This document shows positions 8,647 through 16,547 of a stretch of DNA of 64,000 nucleotides, piece by piece (within the stretch, counting starts at the first letter, position 1; each line of letters starts with the position of its first letter). The stretch is taken from positions 1 through 64,000 of the forward strand of contig DCKD01000087.1 in the NCBI GenBank assembly GCA_002320245.1, given 5' to 3'. A program made the position numbers and the translations under genes. This DNA is from Lachnospiraceae bacterium UBA1683 (lineage in GTDB: Bacteria > Bacillota > Clostridia > Lachnospirales > Lachnospiraceae). Under the pieces are notes generated by a model that worked only from the letters and a program-made list of their open reading frames with translations, was not told the DNA's origin and made no database searches.

Positions 8647-9441
8647 TTACCTCTCTTTTGTTTTGGGTTTCTTCTTCGGCTGACGGTGTACCGTCTGACC
8701 GTTTTTCTGCTGCGGATTCTTGCCGTCTTTCTTAACCTCCGGCTCTTTACGCTCTGCTTCTTTTTGCTGTTTTGCCTGTGCCTTGTAACGGTCAAGTTTC
8801 TCTTTGACCGATGACTTTTCCACTGGCTTTGCAACACCCTTATCAGATTGCGTTTCTACCGGCTCTGAGTTTTGCCTTGACAGAGGGCTTTTGTCTGTTT
8901 TGGCGACTGAGGGGTTTACGTTTGCTCGCTCCTCTTTCTGCATTGGATTTCTGACTGCTTCTTCCATAATGATTTCACTCTTGGATTTTGTCGGCTTTTC
9001 TTTTTCAACCGCTTCACGGTCTGCGATAGCCTTCTCTGCTTCACTGACAATCGAAGCCTTATCCACCTTGCCAAGTTCAAATCTTTCAACGATACGTTGA
9101 ATTTTAGAAGCGTCCTCTGCTCTTGCAATAATATCTACCGGAGCATTCTCTCCCTTTGTGTTCTTATCTCTGAGGACACAATAAAGAACGCCATAGCGTT
9201 TTGCCTGTTCGGTAAACTTCTTCAAATCCTTTTGCGGAATAGAAAAGACTTTCAGCTCCTTGCCTGACTTAATCATATTGGTAAGCCTTGCTTTGCCCTT
9301 CGTCTTTTGTTCCTGCTTCAGAACCGATACCAAAAGCAATGCGATATTCTTCGCCGCCGAACCGCTTAATCTTGCAGCAACTTCAAATCCTTCAAGCGAA
9401 AGCCTAACGACCTGCTCTGCTGCGTCACCACCGTTGTTCAT
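8647..9441 (-). CDS. PcfB family protein
   Basis: 264 residues from ATG 9441, chosen because AAAGGAG lies 10 bases upstream; the frame stays open further back but only within the relaxase gene. The N-terminal 135 residues (GGDAAEQVVRLSLEGFEVAARLSGSAAKN, then FSIPQKDLKKFTEQAKRYGVLYCVLRDK) match the PcfB family (DUF3801). PcfB is named from the pCF10 relaxosome accessory protein that helps the coupling protein recognise the relaxase-DNA complex. The C-terminal half is low-complexity, lysine/glutamate-rich and probably disordered. It includes SSVKEKLDRYKAQAK, similar to C-terminal segments of three ICE 2 proteins. The start overlaps the relaxase stop by 17 bases. Confidence 0.85.
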   Translation of the reverse strand: MNNGGDAAEQVVRLSLEGFEVAARLSGSAAKNIALLLVSVLKQEQKTKGKARLTNMIKSGKELKVFSIPQKDLKKFTEQAKRYGVLYCVLRDKNTKGENAPVDIIARAEDASKIQRIVERFELGKVDKASIVSEAEKAIADREAVEKEKPTKSKSEIIMEEAVRNPMQKEERANVNPSVAKTDKSPLSRQNSEPVETQSDKGVAKPVEKSSVKEKLDRYKAQAKQQKEAERKEPEVKKDGKNPQQKNGQTVHRQPKKKPKTKER

Positions 9442-10810
9442 AGCGTGATTTCTCCTTTCTCTGCTGTTTTTGTTCCTCTGTTTCGATATGCTCAAGGTTT
9501 TCTTCCATAACCTTTGACCTCTCCGCAATATCCTCGCAGAGTTTTACTTCCCGTCGGAGTTTTTTTAATTCTCCGTTGATAGAAGCGATTTCATCTTTTG
9601 CCGCCTGAAGCTGACCATCATCAATATTTGTTCTTATCTTTTTTCGGAGATGTGTTCTTCCGGCAATCAGATTTTTCATCTGCTCCTCTAAGGAAGTCTT
9701 ATATGAAAAAAGCTGTTCGTCCGTGAAAATATTTTCTCGTCCGAGCAGCCTTACTTCATCAGTAATCTTATCGAGCTTCATCAAATCATCTTTCAAAAAA
9801 TAATGAAGCCTTGCGTTATTCTGTTTCTTATACTTTGGCAGATAACCGAGTCTGTAACAGTAATACAGATACAGCCCATAAAGTCCGCCTTTCTTTTTCA
9901 GCTTCTGTCCTCTGGTCTGCATACGGTACTGTCTTGGTTTATAGGTCGCCCTCTGGAACGGCTCAATCTCTGCCCATCTGTCACGATTTTCTTTGATACG
10001 CTCTACAATCCGGTCATTGGTATAATCTGTTCCGAGATTTTTCAGTCGTATCGGCTTATCGTATCCCTTTGGAATGACCGTCCAGTATTTTCGGCTTGGA
10101 CTCAGGTTATAGGCATATCCCATTTCCTTGAGAGCAAACTGAAATTCTTTCAGGGTCTTGCTGTGGTCGATAGCATAATCAATGGCTTCTTTTGCAACCG
10201 AATAGCGTGTCGGCATACCTGCCTTTTCTTTCATCGTCAGATAATCCGACTGCTTACTGCGGTTCGGATTCGGGTCATAGTAAAGTCCGTACTTCTCACA
10301 AATTCTGTCTGCAACTTTTCGGAATTTGAACCACGCTTTTTCCTCTCCCCACAAATGTTTGCCATCGACAAAAGAAATAGAGTTGATGACAAAATGGCAG
10401 TGCAGGTGCTTTGTATTCAGATGGGTTGTCACAACAACCTGAAATCTTTTACCCCACACTTCATTTGCAAATTCCATTCCGATTTTCTGTGCCATCTCAG
10501 GAGATATATCTGTTTCCTTGAAACTCAAATATCCGTGATAGGCTTGGATACCGTCTGTCTTTTGGTACTGTTCCTTAACCGTTATGAACTGGTCACGGGC
10601 AATCGCCTCATTACAGTTGACACCCTCAACATAAAATTCTCGCTCTGTTTTTTCTTCATCCTTTGCATAAGCAATAACATCAGCAAGAGCCTGATACTGT
10701 TCCGGTGAAAACTCCCTTTTGATATTTGCAGAAGTCTTTTCGGGATTGGTTGCATAGTCAATGACCTGACCGAGCCTTTCTGTTACCGACCACAACTTTG
10801 TTACTGCCAT
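9425..10810 (-). CDS. Relaxase (MOB-P type, Tn1549-like)
   Basis: 461 residues. The relaxase nicks oriT, stays linked to the 5' end and pilots the strand into the recipient. The N-terminal region has the pattern VTERLGQVIDYATNPEKT. The metal-binding motif is near residue 130: TTHLNTKHLHCHFVINS, with the three histidines of the HxH cluster. A catalytic tyrosine is likely among the first 50 residues. The C-terminal 200 residues are basic and coiled-coil rich (EEQMKNLIAGRTHLRKK onward). The start overlaps mobC by 10 bases and the stop overlaps pcfB, so MobC, relaxase and PcfB are probably made together. Length is normal. Confidence 0.92.
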   Translation of the reverse strand: MAVTKLWSVTERLGQVIDYATNPEKTSANIKREFSPEQYQALADVIAYAKDEEKTEREFYVEGVNCNEAIARDQFITVKEQYQKTDGIQAYHGYLSFKETDISPEMAQKIGMEFANEVWGKRFQVVVTTHLNTKHLHCHFVINSISFVDGKHLWGEEKAWFKFRKVADRICEKYGLYYDPNPNRSKQSDYLTMKEKAGMPTRYSVAKEAIDYAIDHSKTLKEFQFALKEMGYAYNLSPSRKYWTVIPKGYDKPIRLKNLGTDYTNDRIVERIKENRDRWAEIEPFQRATYKPRQYRMQTRGQKLKKKGGLYGLYLYYCYRLGYLPKYKKQNNARLHYFLKDDLMKLDKITDEVRLLGRENIFTDEQLFSYKTSLEEQMKNLIAGRTHLRKKIRTNIDDGQLQAAKDEIASINGELKKLRREVKLCEDIAERSKVMEENLEHIETEEQKQQRKEKSRYEQRW

Positions 10811-11142
10811 TTCATTTCGCTCTGATTTGGACGAAGATATGTCCTCTCAATCTCTGACTGGAACTTATTCCACTTTGCAGCTTCATTCTTCAGCATAGGT
10901 GCATCAATGAAACCAAGTGTATTCGCTTTGGCAGCAAGCTGATTGATGTTATTACCGATAGAGGAAAGTTCCCTCATCACATCATAGAAACGGTCATCGG
11001 GTTTCTCTTTCGGTTCGTAACCTCTGATAAGTAAACGGATAAGTCCTGCTTCGGAAAGACAAGCCTTCTTTGCCTTTGCTGCCAAATCCTGTGCTTCCTT
11101 GCGATTAAAGCGTACAATCTTCTGAATATTTCTCTTTCTCAT
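10801..11142 (-). CDS. mobC: MobC-like relaxosome protein
   Basis: 113 residues: a basic N-terminus (MRKRNIQKIVRFNRKEAQDL), then a helical region containing LIRLLIRGYEPKEKPDDRFYDVMRELSSIGNNINQLAAKAN. The SxxGNNINQLA motif is the hallmark of the MobC family, ribbon-helix-helix-like proteins that help the relaxase open oriT. It lies directly before the relaxase with a 10-base overlap, the usual arrangement. It starts inside the end of the DUF3789 gene. Any oriT for this relaxase would be expected upstream of this gene, but I could not identify one there. Confidence 0.85.
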   Translation of the reverse strand: MRKRNIQKIVRFNRKEAQDLAAKAKKACLSEAGLIRLLIRGYEPKEKPDDRFYDVMRELSSIGNNINQLAAKANTLGFIDAPMLKNEAAKWNKFQSEIERTYLRPNQSEMKWQ

Positions 11143-11263
11143 AATCGGTATCTTCCTTTCTCTTTACTCTGCAATCTTTGTTAATCTGGAATAAGCACAT
11201 CATCGTAACGCCAAGACAACTGCCGAGCAGTGTTCCGGCGGCAATAAGTAATAACTCTCTCAA
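11105..11263 (-). CDS. Small membrane protein, DUF3789-like
   Basis: A 52-residue protein read from TTG 11263, chosen because AAAGGAG lies 8 bases upstream. A longer in-frame read back to 11299 has no ribosome site. It has one membrane helix (LLLIAAGTLLGSCLGVTMMCLF) followed by a charged tail rich in Lys, Glu and Asp, the layout of the DUF3789 family found before mobC in Tn1549-type elements. The stop lies inside mobC (38-base overlap), so translation is probably coupled. Function is unknown; a small membrane factor for relaxosome placement is only a guess. Confidence 0.65.
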   Translation of the reverse strand: MRELLLIAAGTLLGSCLGVTMMCLFQINKDCRVKRKEDTDYEKEKYSEDCTL

Positions 11264-11398
11264 ATCAAGTTCTCCTTTCTCACGGGGTATTAGGGGCAAC
11301 CCCTAACGAGCCTTTTACCGTTTGGGAAACTGTGTTTATCCAAATGGTCTGCTCGCTAAGAATAAACATCTCCTCCGGGTTGCCCCGTTCTCAGTCTA
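11264..11398. other. Gap with inverted repeat; possible 28-codon ORF
   Basis: GGGGCAACCC (11293-11302 region) and GGGTTGCCCC (11377-11386 region) form an inverted repeat of about 10 bases across an 75-base loop. A minus-strand 28-codon frame starts ATGTTTATTCTTAGC, directly after GGAGGAG (too close for a normal site), and runs to a stop near 11288. I see no clear promoter. It may be a long-range stem that controls coupling between the DUF3846 and DUF3789 genes. Confidence 0.3.
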
Positions 11399-11818
11399 CT
11401 ATCTCTCATAATCCTTTGATTTCGGCTTAAAAGGTTCAGCCACGATATTGCCGCCCACTTCCTTAGAAAAGCGTTCGGGATACTTGAACTGTTCCTTGTA
11501 TTTCTTCATCATATCGTCCGGCAAGCTCTGAAAACTCTCACTCTCAGGCGGTGCATAACAGATAAAGAACTTGCCGCAGATAATATCAACCATCTCTTTC
11601 TTATCGCTGTCCTGCACATAAACTGCACGGTTAAGTGGAAGTCCTCTCATCTTTCCTTCCTCATTACAGATGATTGCAACGTCATCGTCATAGGGCATAT
11701 ATTCCTCAATATCCCCTCCGACAACCTCCTGCATTGCTTCTAGACTGTCGTCGATTACAATTTCCTTCGGGTACTTTTCCGGTTCTACCAAGAGAACTTT
11801 AATCTTAGAATCATTCAT
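11399..11818 (-). CDS. DUF3846-like protein
   Basis: 139 residues. The sequence IKVLLVEPEKYPKEIVIDDSLEAMQEVVGGDIEEYMPYDDDVAIICNEEGKMRGLPLNRAV matches the DUF3846 pattern: a compact domain near the N-terminus with a Leu-Gly-Gly and Asp cluster and the RGLPLNRA motif. It is common in Tn1549-type ICEs and phages, and its role is unknown. It overlaps the upstream toprim-protein gene by 4 bases (ATGA), so it is co-translated. It ends KPKSKDYER, a tail shared with the ArdC-like protein, and the gene ends share the bases TATGAGAGATA at DNA level. Confidence 0.75.
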   Translation of the reverse strand: MNDSKIKVLLVEPEKYPKEIVIDDSLEAMQEVVGGDIEEYMPYDDDVAIICNEEGKMRGLPLNRAVYVQDSDKKEMVDIICGKFFICYAPPESESFQSLPDDMMKKYKEQFKYPERFSKEVGGNIVAEPFKPKSKDYER

Positions 11819-12777
11819 CGTTCTTCATTCCTTTCGTGTGTTTTTTTATTGTAAATTCCCATCCGCATACAAAGAAAATCGTTGAAGTCCTTACCTGCTT
11901 TTGGTGGCTCATCAACGATTTCATACTTATCCGGCAGAATAGTTTTTAAGGTCTGTGCTGCCTTTCTGCCCGCTATATCATTGTCAAAATGGATACGGAT
12001 TTTCCTGACAGATGGGTTACTGCCAAGATACTTTTCCAGTGCAATCGGCACTTTACTGTCCTCAATTTTCTTTGCCGGAGAATACACCCCGGACAGCGAA
12101 ACAAAGCTCATTTCTTTCCAATCCTGCCCGTTCAGCTTCGCAAGCGTGGCATAGGATAACAGGTCTATGGCACACTCAAAGAGGTGTACTTCCTCCAAGT
12201 TTTCCTTACCAAGCCGAAAAGAATAATCTTTTTTACTGCCACTGCAATCGCCCATAATCCTACGCTTATTCGTGGAACGGTAGGCTGCATATTTCGGCTC
12301 TTTCTTCTCGTCATAGCCTACAAACACAACATTGTGATACGGCAGGCTCTCAAAGATAAGGTCATTAGAGATACAGTAATTGATGATTTCAAAATCTATT
12401 CCTCTCCCGAAAAGATACTCTGTAATCACTCTGTTGGAAGCACATTTTTCAGGGAGAAGAAGCGGTTTATTTTCCTCTTTTGGCTGTGGCTTTTCATAGA
12501 CCGGAGCCTGAATCGCTGTGTGTCCGATAATGGTTTCCACCGCTTCAAGGAAATTGTAACCTTTGACCTTAATCAGATAATCCAAAGCACTCCTGCCACC
12601 GATACCTCTCGACCACCATATCCATTTCCCGTTTGAAATCTTCAAACTATCGTGGGTTCTGGTGCAATAGGTGTTACCTGAAAACTTAACCAGCTCATAC
12701 GGTTCATAATTTCTCAGGTAGGTTAATAAGTCCATCTGCTTCGCCTGAATGATTAACTCAGGTGCGATAAATGGCAT
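11815..12777 (-). CDS. DUF3991/toprim primase-like protein
   Basis: About 320 residues. The N-terminal part (DLLTYLRNYEPYELVKFSGNTYCTRTHDSLKISNGKWIWW) resembles the zinc-binding/DUF3991 module of primase-like ICE proteins. The C-terminal part is a toprim-type fold: EVHLFECAIDLLSYATL carries the acidic E, and KIRIHFDNDIAGRKAAQTLK carries the DxD. It likely helps prime DNA synthesis of the transferred strand or the circular element. ATG 12777 is preferred over GTG 12786 because of its distance from AGGAAGG. It lies 20 bases downstream of the helicase stop and overlaps the DUF3846 gene by 4 bases. Confidence 0.8.
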   Translation of the reverse strand: MPFIAPELIIQAKQMDLLTYLRNYEPYELVKFSGNTYCTRTHDSLKISNGKWIWWSRGIGGRSALDYLIKVKGYNFLEAVETIIGHTAIQAPVYEKPQPKEENKPLLLPEKCASNRVITEYLFGRGIDFEIINYCISNDLIFESLPYHNVVFVGYDEKKEPKYAAYRSTNKRRIMGDCSGSKKDYSFRLGKENLEEVHLFECAIDLLSYATLAKLNGQDWKEMSFVSLSGVYSPAKKIEDSKVPIALEKYLGSNPSVRKIRIHFDNDIAGRKAAQTLKTILPDKYEIVDEPPKAGKDFNDFLCMRMGIYNKKTHERNEER

Positions 12778-12797
12778 ATCGACCACCGCCTTCCTGT

Positions 12798-13789
12798 TTA
12801 TCTCTCATACGATTTCTCCTTTCTGCCGCCGACTGCTTCGCCCTCATCAGGCTCTCCGCCGACAATCTCATTTTCCTTTTTATCCATATTGAGCAGGATA
12901 TTCAGCTCATCAAGTCGAGCATTTTTTGCCCTCAATTCGTCCTCCTTTGCAAATGGCTTTTCGATTTCCTGCTTCGCTGTTTCAAACTGCTTCTCCGTAT
13001 TTTCAAGGCTGTTTTTCGTATCAGCAAGTGCTTCCTCAAAGCGTTCTATGCCGTTATCTATTCTCACGATATTACCATGAGCATCATCGCCAAGCGGTAC
13101 ATCTCTGCTTGTTTCGCCTTTTAATTTCACAACATAATTACGCTGCACCGTATCAAAATACAGTTCCATTTGAAAGCCACGGTACTCGCCAAGTGGTATC
13201 GCATCGGGACTGTTCATTGACTTGCAGGCATTGATGATTGCCTGACCTGCTTCGGCTTTTTCGGAATAAGAAACACCCGATACCATCATTCCAAGCGGCT
13301 GCTCGTCTATCGGTTTCGGGTGTAATTTTGCTGTTTCAACATCTTTTGTAAGTCCCTCTACACGGGATTTCAAGTAAGCAATCTGTTGTGGGTAGAACTT
13401 GATGACCTTATCCTCCAGTCCGTATTTCTCTGATAAGAAATTGGATTTTAACATCTTCAGCTTCTGTACTTGAATGTCTAAGTCCATCTTTTCTTTGATA
13501 TATGGATTACCTGTTGCAAGCATTTTTATCTCTGCATAGGACAGTGCGGTTTCATCAATATCCTCTGCCGACCTAACCGGAGATTTGCTCGTCATAATCT
13601 GACTTGCGAACTTCTGCTTACCTTCCACAAGCTGATAGAGGTATGCATCAAAGGTCTGCTCTGTTACATAGCGGTAAATATCTACCTGCGGATTTTCATT
13701 GCCCTGACGGACAATTCTACCGGAACGCTGCTCCAAATCTGAAGGTCGCCACGGACAATCCACATCGTGAAGTGCGATAAGTTTATCCT
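12798..13789 (-). CDS. Methylase/SNF2-type helicase, 3' exon
   Basis: This is the C-terminal 330 codons of the large helicase whose 5' exon lies at 16548-22743. The first bases complete a codon split by the intron (C|AG gives Gln). The text then reads DKLIALHDVDCPWRPSDLEQRSGRIVRQGN, helicase motif VI with its arginines. The paralogue at 58892-64000 reads straight through the same place (GAGTNVQDRLIALH), which proves the junction. After motif VI comes a long helical region, FASQIMTSKSPVRSAEDIDETALSYAEIKMLATGNPYIKEKMDLDIQVQ, shared with the paralogue. The tail ends KEKSYER. Joined to the 5' exon the gene has 2396 codons including stop. Confidence 0.92.
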
Positions 13790-16547
13790 ATAGTGATAGG
13801 TAATCCTTTGATGTTATCTCCAGATTTTCCCCCACTTCACACCGGACGTGAGAGTTTCCCCTCATCCGGCGTTCCATCATCAGTAACTTCTACTTTTTAA
13901 CATCGTAACTAACAGTTCCTTATCAAGTGCTTTTACGTCTATTTCCTCTAATCCTGCATTTTTTCTTATGGTATTTACTTTCCGTCTTTGATTACTTTCC
14001 AGTTTGTATTTGTTTAGAATACGCTTGATTTCTTTGCTGTCCTGACTTTTTATCAGCCTTTCCATCTCTTTATGCACAATAATCAGATTATTATATTTAT
14101 CATCACCGCCACAAGATTTTGGTATTTTACGGACACACCGCATATTTTCCAAAGTTAGAGGCAGCTTGCAAATTGCACATTTTCCTCTTTGTGCCACAAA
14201 CAGTGAAACGCAGTTATCATTAAATTCTACAGTTTCATTACTGATAGGGTTTCTCATAAGTTCATGCACCCTCTCTATATCTACAGTTTCTAATTGTTTG
14301 TGTATTTCTTTTCTTCCCTCAGCTGTATATTTATTTACTACAGCCTTTTTGTGGAGAGGAACACGATGTTGCACATATCCTATTGGGACTAATGGCACAC
14401 CGTTTATAAATCGCAGTTCTTTACTTTTTCCATATCTTTCTGAAAGATATGGTGTTAATGCTTCGTTAGTTCTGCGTTTCACTCTTGTATTTAATCTGAT
14501 TTTTATGCTTGTCTTGATTTCGTAGGCTAAAGTCTGTATATCTGGATTTACGCACGTTGCCATGCTGTAATAATTCTGTATTCCCATGACAAAGCTATTA
14601 TAATCCCGAATTGCATACTCACCGGCTCTGCTTCCATTCGTTTTCTGTATTGCTATGATTCTCTCTTTTGCGTTGGTTTTTATTTTCTTCAAAGCCTTTT
14701 CTGAGATATGTGATTTTACTACATACTTATCGACTGGCGGTTTACATTTTGTGTCCTTGCCTTTCTTATGCACTTTTATCCTAAATCCTAAAAATTCCGA
14801 ATAACTGTGTTTTAGATTGACAATTTTTGATTTTTCTGGACTAATATCCAGTCCTAACCTTGTTTTGAGCCATTGTTTTGTGGCTTCAAACATTACAACC
14901 GCATCTTTGTGTTTCCTGCAAAAGATTTTAAAATCATCAGCGTACCTTACGATGAAGCACTCTTTTAATGTGCTGTTCCGCAAAGCCCTGTACTTCTTTG
15001 ATTTCGATTGAGTTCCATTCGCCTTTATTGCTTCTTTATAGACGTGTCTTGTAGGCATAAATTCCCACTGGCTGGCAATCCACCAGTCAAGTTCATTCAA
15101 CACCACATTCGATAACAATGGTGAGATAATCGACCCTTGAGCTGTGCCTTTCTCTGGAAAACCGATTTCTGCAATTTCTCCTTTTAACATGGCTGAAATA
15201 ATACTAATGAGCTTTTTATCCTGTATTCCTATCGTCCACAACTGTTTTAATAGTTTTCCGTGGCTGACATTATCGAAAAATCCTTTAATGTCAATATCCA
15301 CCACGATATACAGTTTGTTGCTCTGTATAAGTTTCTCTGCCTGTGCAAGTGCATTTTCCACACCTCTATTTGGGCGGAATCCATTGCTTCTATCGTGAAA
15401 TTTTGCTTCACATATCGGCTCTAACACTTGCAGAATACATTGCTGTATCAGCCTGTCTTCAATCGAAGCAATCCCAAGTGGTCTTTTCTTTCCATTACCT
15501 TTGTCAATCTCCACTCGTCTGATGGCTTTCGGCGTGTACCATTCCAGTTTGTTACGGACAAGTTCGATGACCTCTTTTTCAGTCATTTTGGCTAAATGCT
15601 CTATCGTTTTTCCATCAACCCCCGGCGTGGTACTTCCATCATTCTTTTTCATGTTTCGATAGGCGAGTTTGATATTTTCTTCCATCAAAATCAATTCCAT
15701 CAGGTTTTTAAATTTTCTGTTTTCTAAACTTTTCTGGTATAGTTCGTCAAATATCTCCTGCAATCCATAATACTCAATGTTTCTTAGAGTCTGACGTTTC
15801 AGCACTTTCTTCGGCACTGCCAAAGTCGGCTGTCCGCCTTTCTTAGTCTTACTCGAACCTTTGATTCATTACGAATTAAATTTCGATTCTTACTGATTGA
15901 CTGGAGCCTATCCCTCCACGGCTTATTATCACCGCTTCATTGGTACTGTGGCTCCACTTTCAGTCAGATAAAAGCAGGTTATACTAATGTCAATCGCTTT
16001 CCCTGCTAACACTTCATTGCGTGTAAACACTCCGTGTTCTGACCTTCCCTTGTTCCGATATTCCTATCTGTTCATGCCGCCCTTAGGTGCTGCCTATAAG
16101 CCTGTATGCTTGCCAGTGCCTGTAACACTGTAAGGTATTTCATAACGTCCATTTTTACTTTACCTCACATACCCCGTAGATTTACGGTTATGACATTTCT
16201 GCCATATCACGCTTTAGACTCGTACACTCGGCTGTTCGTCTGCTGTTTTACCAGCTATCCTCACCATAGGCAGTTTATAGACCTCCGGCATATAGGACAC
16301 ACCATCCACCTCTGGACAGCTTTCGACAACTTAATGTTTCGGTGTCTCTCTGCCGACTTCAACGAGCTTCGCACATACAGCGTTTTACACCGCCTTTGCA
16401 CGTCGTAGTATCAAGGGGAGCGTTTCAGGGCGTTACCCCATCATTCCACTCCTCGGAATATCAGTTAGCTGAATAGATTCAGCCGTCGATTTTAGTTCTA
16501 ATACAGGTTTTATCCCACATTAGAGTTTGTACGACAACAAGTCGCAC
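13790..16547 (-). mobile_element. Group II intron 2 with reverse transcriptase, inserted in the helicase gene
   Basis: On the minus strand the element begins GTGCGAC at 16547 and ends CACTAT at 13790. Its length is 2758 bases. Domain V is visible at about 13835-13874 (GAACGCCGGATG, a GAAA turn, then CACGTCCGGTGTG), with domain VI after it. The 5' 720 bases (15824-16547) have no gene and should be ribozyme domains I-III. The ends were fixed by group II consensus and by restoring GAGTNVQDK in the host protein; the total coding length is then an exact multiple of three. It is in sense orientation. Its reverse transcriptase is clearly different from that of intron 1, so the two introns arrived independently. 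Confidence 0.9.
13880..15823 (-). CDS. ltrA: Group II intron reverse transcriptase/maturase, second type
   Basis: 647 residues from TTG 15823, with AAAGGCGG about 12 bases upstream. Reverse transcriptase blocks present are NGFRPNRGVENAL, VVDIDIKGFFDNVSH, GTAQGSIISPLLSNVVLNEL and the catalytic YADD. A maturase domain follows (about residues 380-480, DYNSFVMGIQNYYSMAT). The C-terminal segment resembles HNH: CAICKLPL, then IPKSCGGDDKYNNLIIVHKEMERLI. However, the usual His of the first HNH position is replaced (CVRKIPKS), so DNA cleavage may be weakened. It has low similarity to the intron 1 protein by eye. It is located in intron domain IV and appears full length. Confidence 0.92.
   Translation of the reverse strand: MAVPKKVLKRQTLRNIEYYGLQEIFDELYQKSLENRKFKNLMELILMEENIKLAYRNMKKNDGSTTPGVDGKTIEHLAKMTEKEVIELVRNKLEWYTPKAIRRVEIDKGNGKKRPLGIASIEDRLIQQCILQVLEPICEAKFHDRSNGFRPNRGVENALAQAEKLIQSNKLYIVVDIDIKGFFDNVSHGKLLKQLWTIGIQDKKLISIISAMLKGEIAEIGFPEKGTAQGSIISPLLSNVVLNELDWWIASQWEFMPTRHVYKEAIKANGTQSKSKKYRALRNSTLKECFIVRYADDFKIFCRKHKDAVVMFEATKQWLKTRLGLDISPEKSKIVNLKHSYSEFLGFRIKVHKKGKDTKCKPPVDKYVVKSHISEKALKKIKTNAKERIIAIQKTNGSRAGEYAIRDYNSFVMGIQNYYSMATCVNPDIQTLAYEIKTSIKIRLNTRVKRRTNEALTPYLSERYGKSKELRFINGVPLVPIGYVQHRVPLHKKAVVNKYTAEGRKEIHKQLETVDIERVHELMRNPISNETVEFNDNCVSLFVAQRGKCAICKLPLTLENMRCVRKIPKSCGGDDKYNNLIIVHKEMERLIKSQDSKEIKRILNKYKLESNQRRKVNTIRKNAGLEEIDVKALDKELLVTMLKSRSY

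Noticed and set aside
9803..10708. Plus-strand 301-codon frame opposite the relaxase
   Set aside because: It lies fully within the relaxase gene, lacks a ribosome site and reads as composition-driven hydrophobic text.
13763..13763. ATG at 13763 as the start of a separate helicase gene
   Set aside because: The frame continues upstream to the intron end at 13789 and joins the 5' exon exactly, so this Met is internal to the gene.
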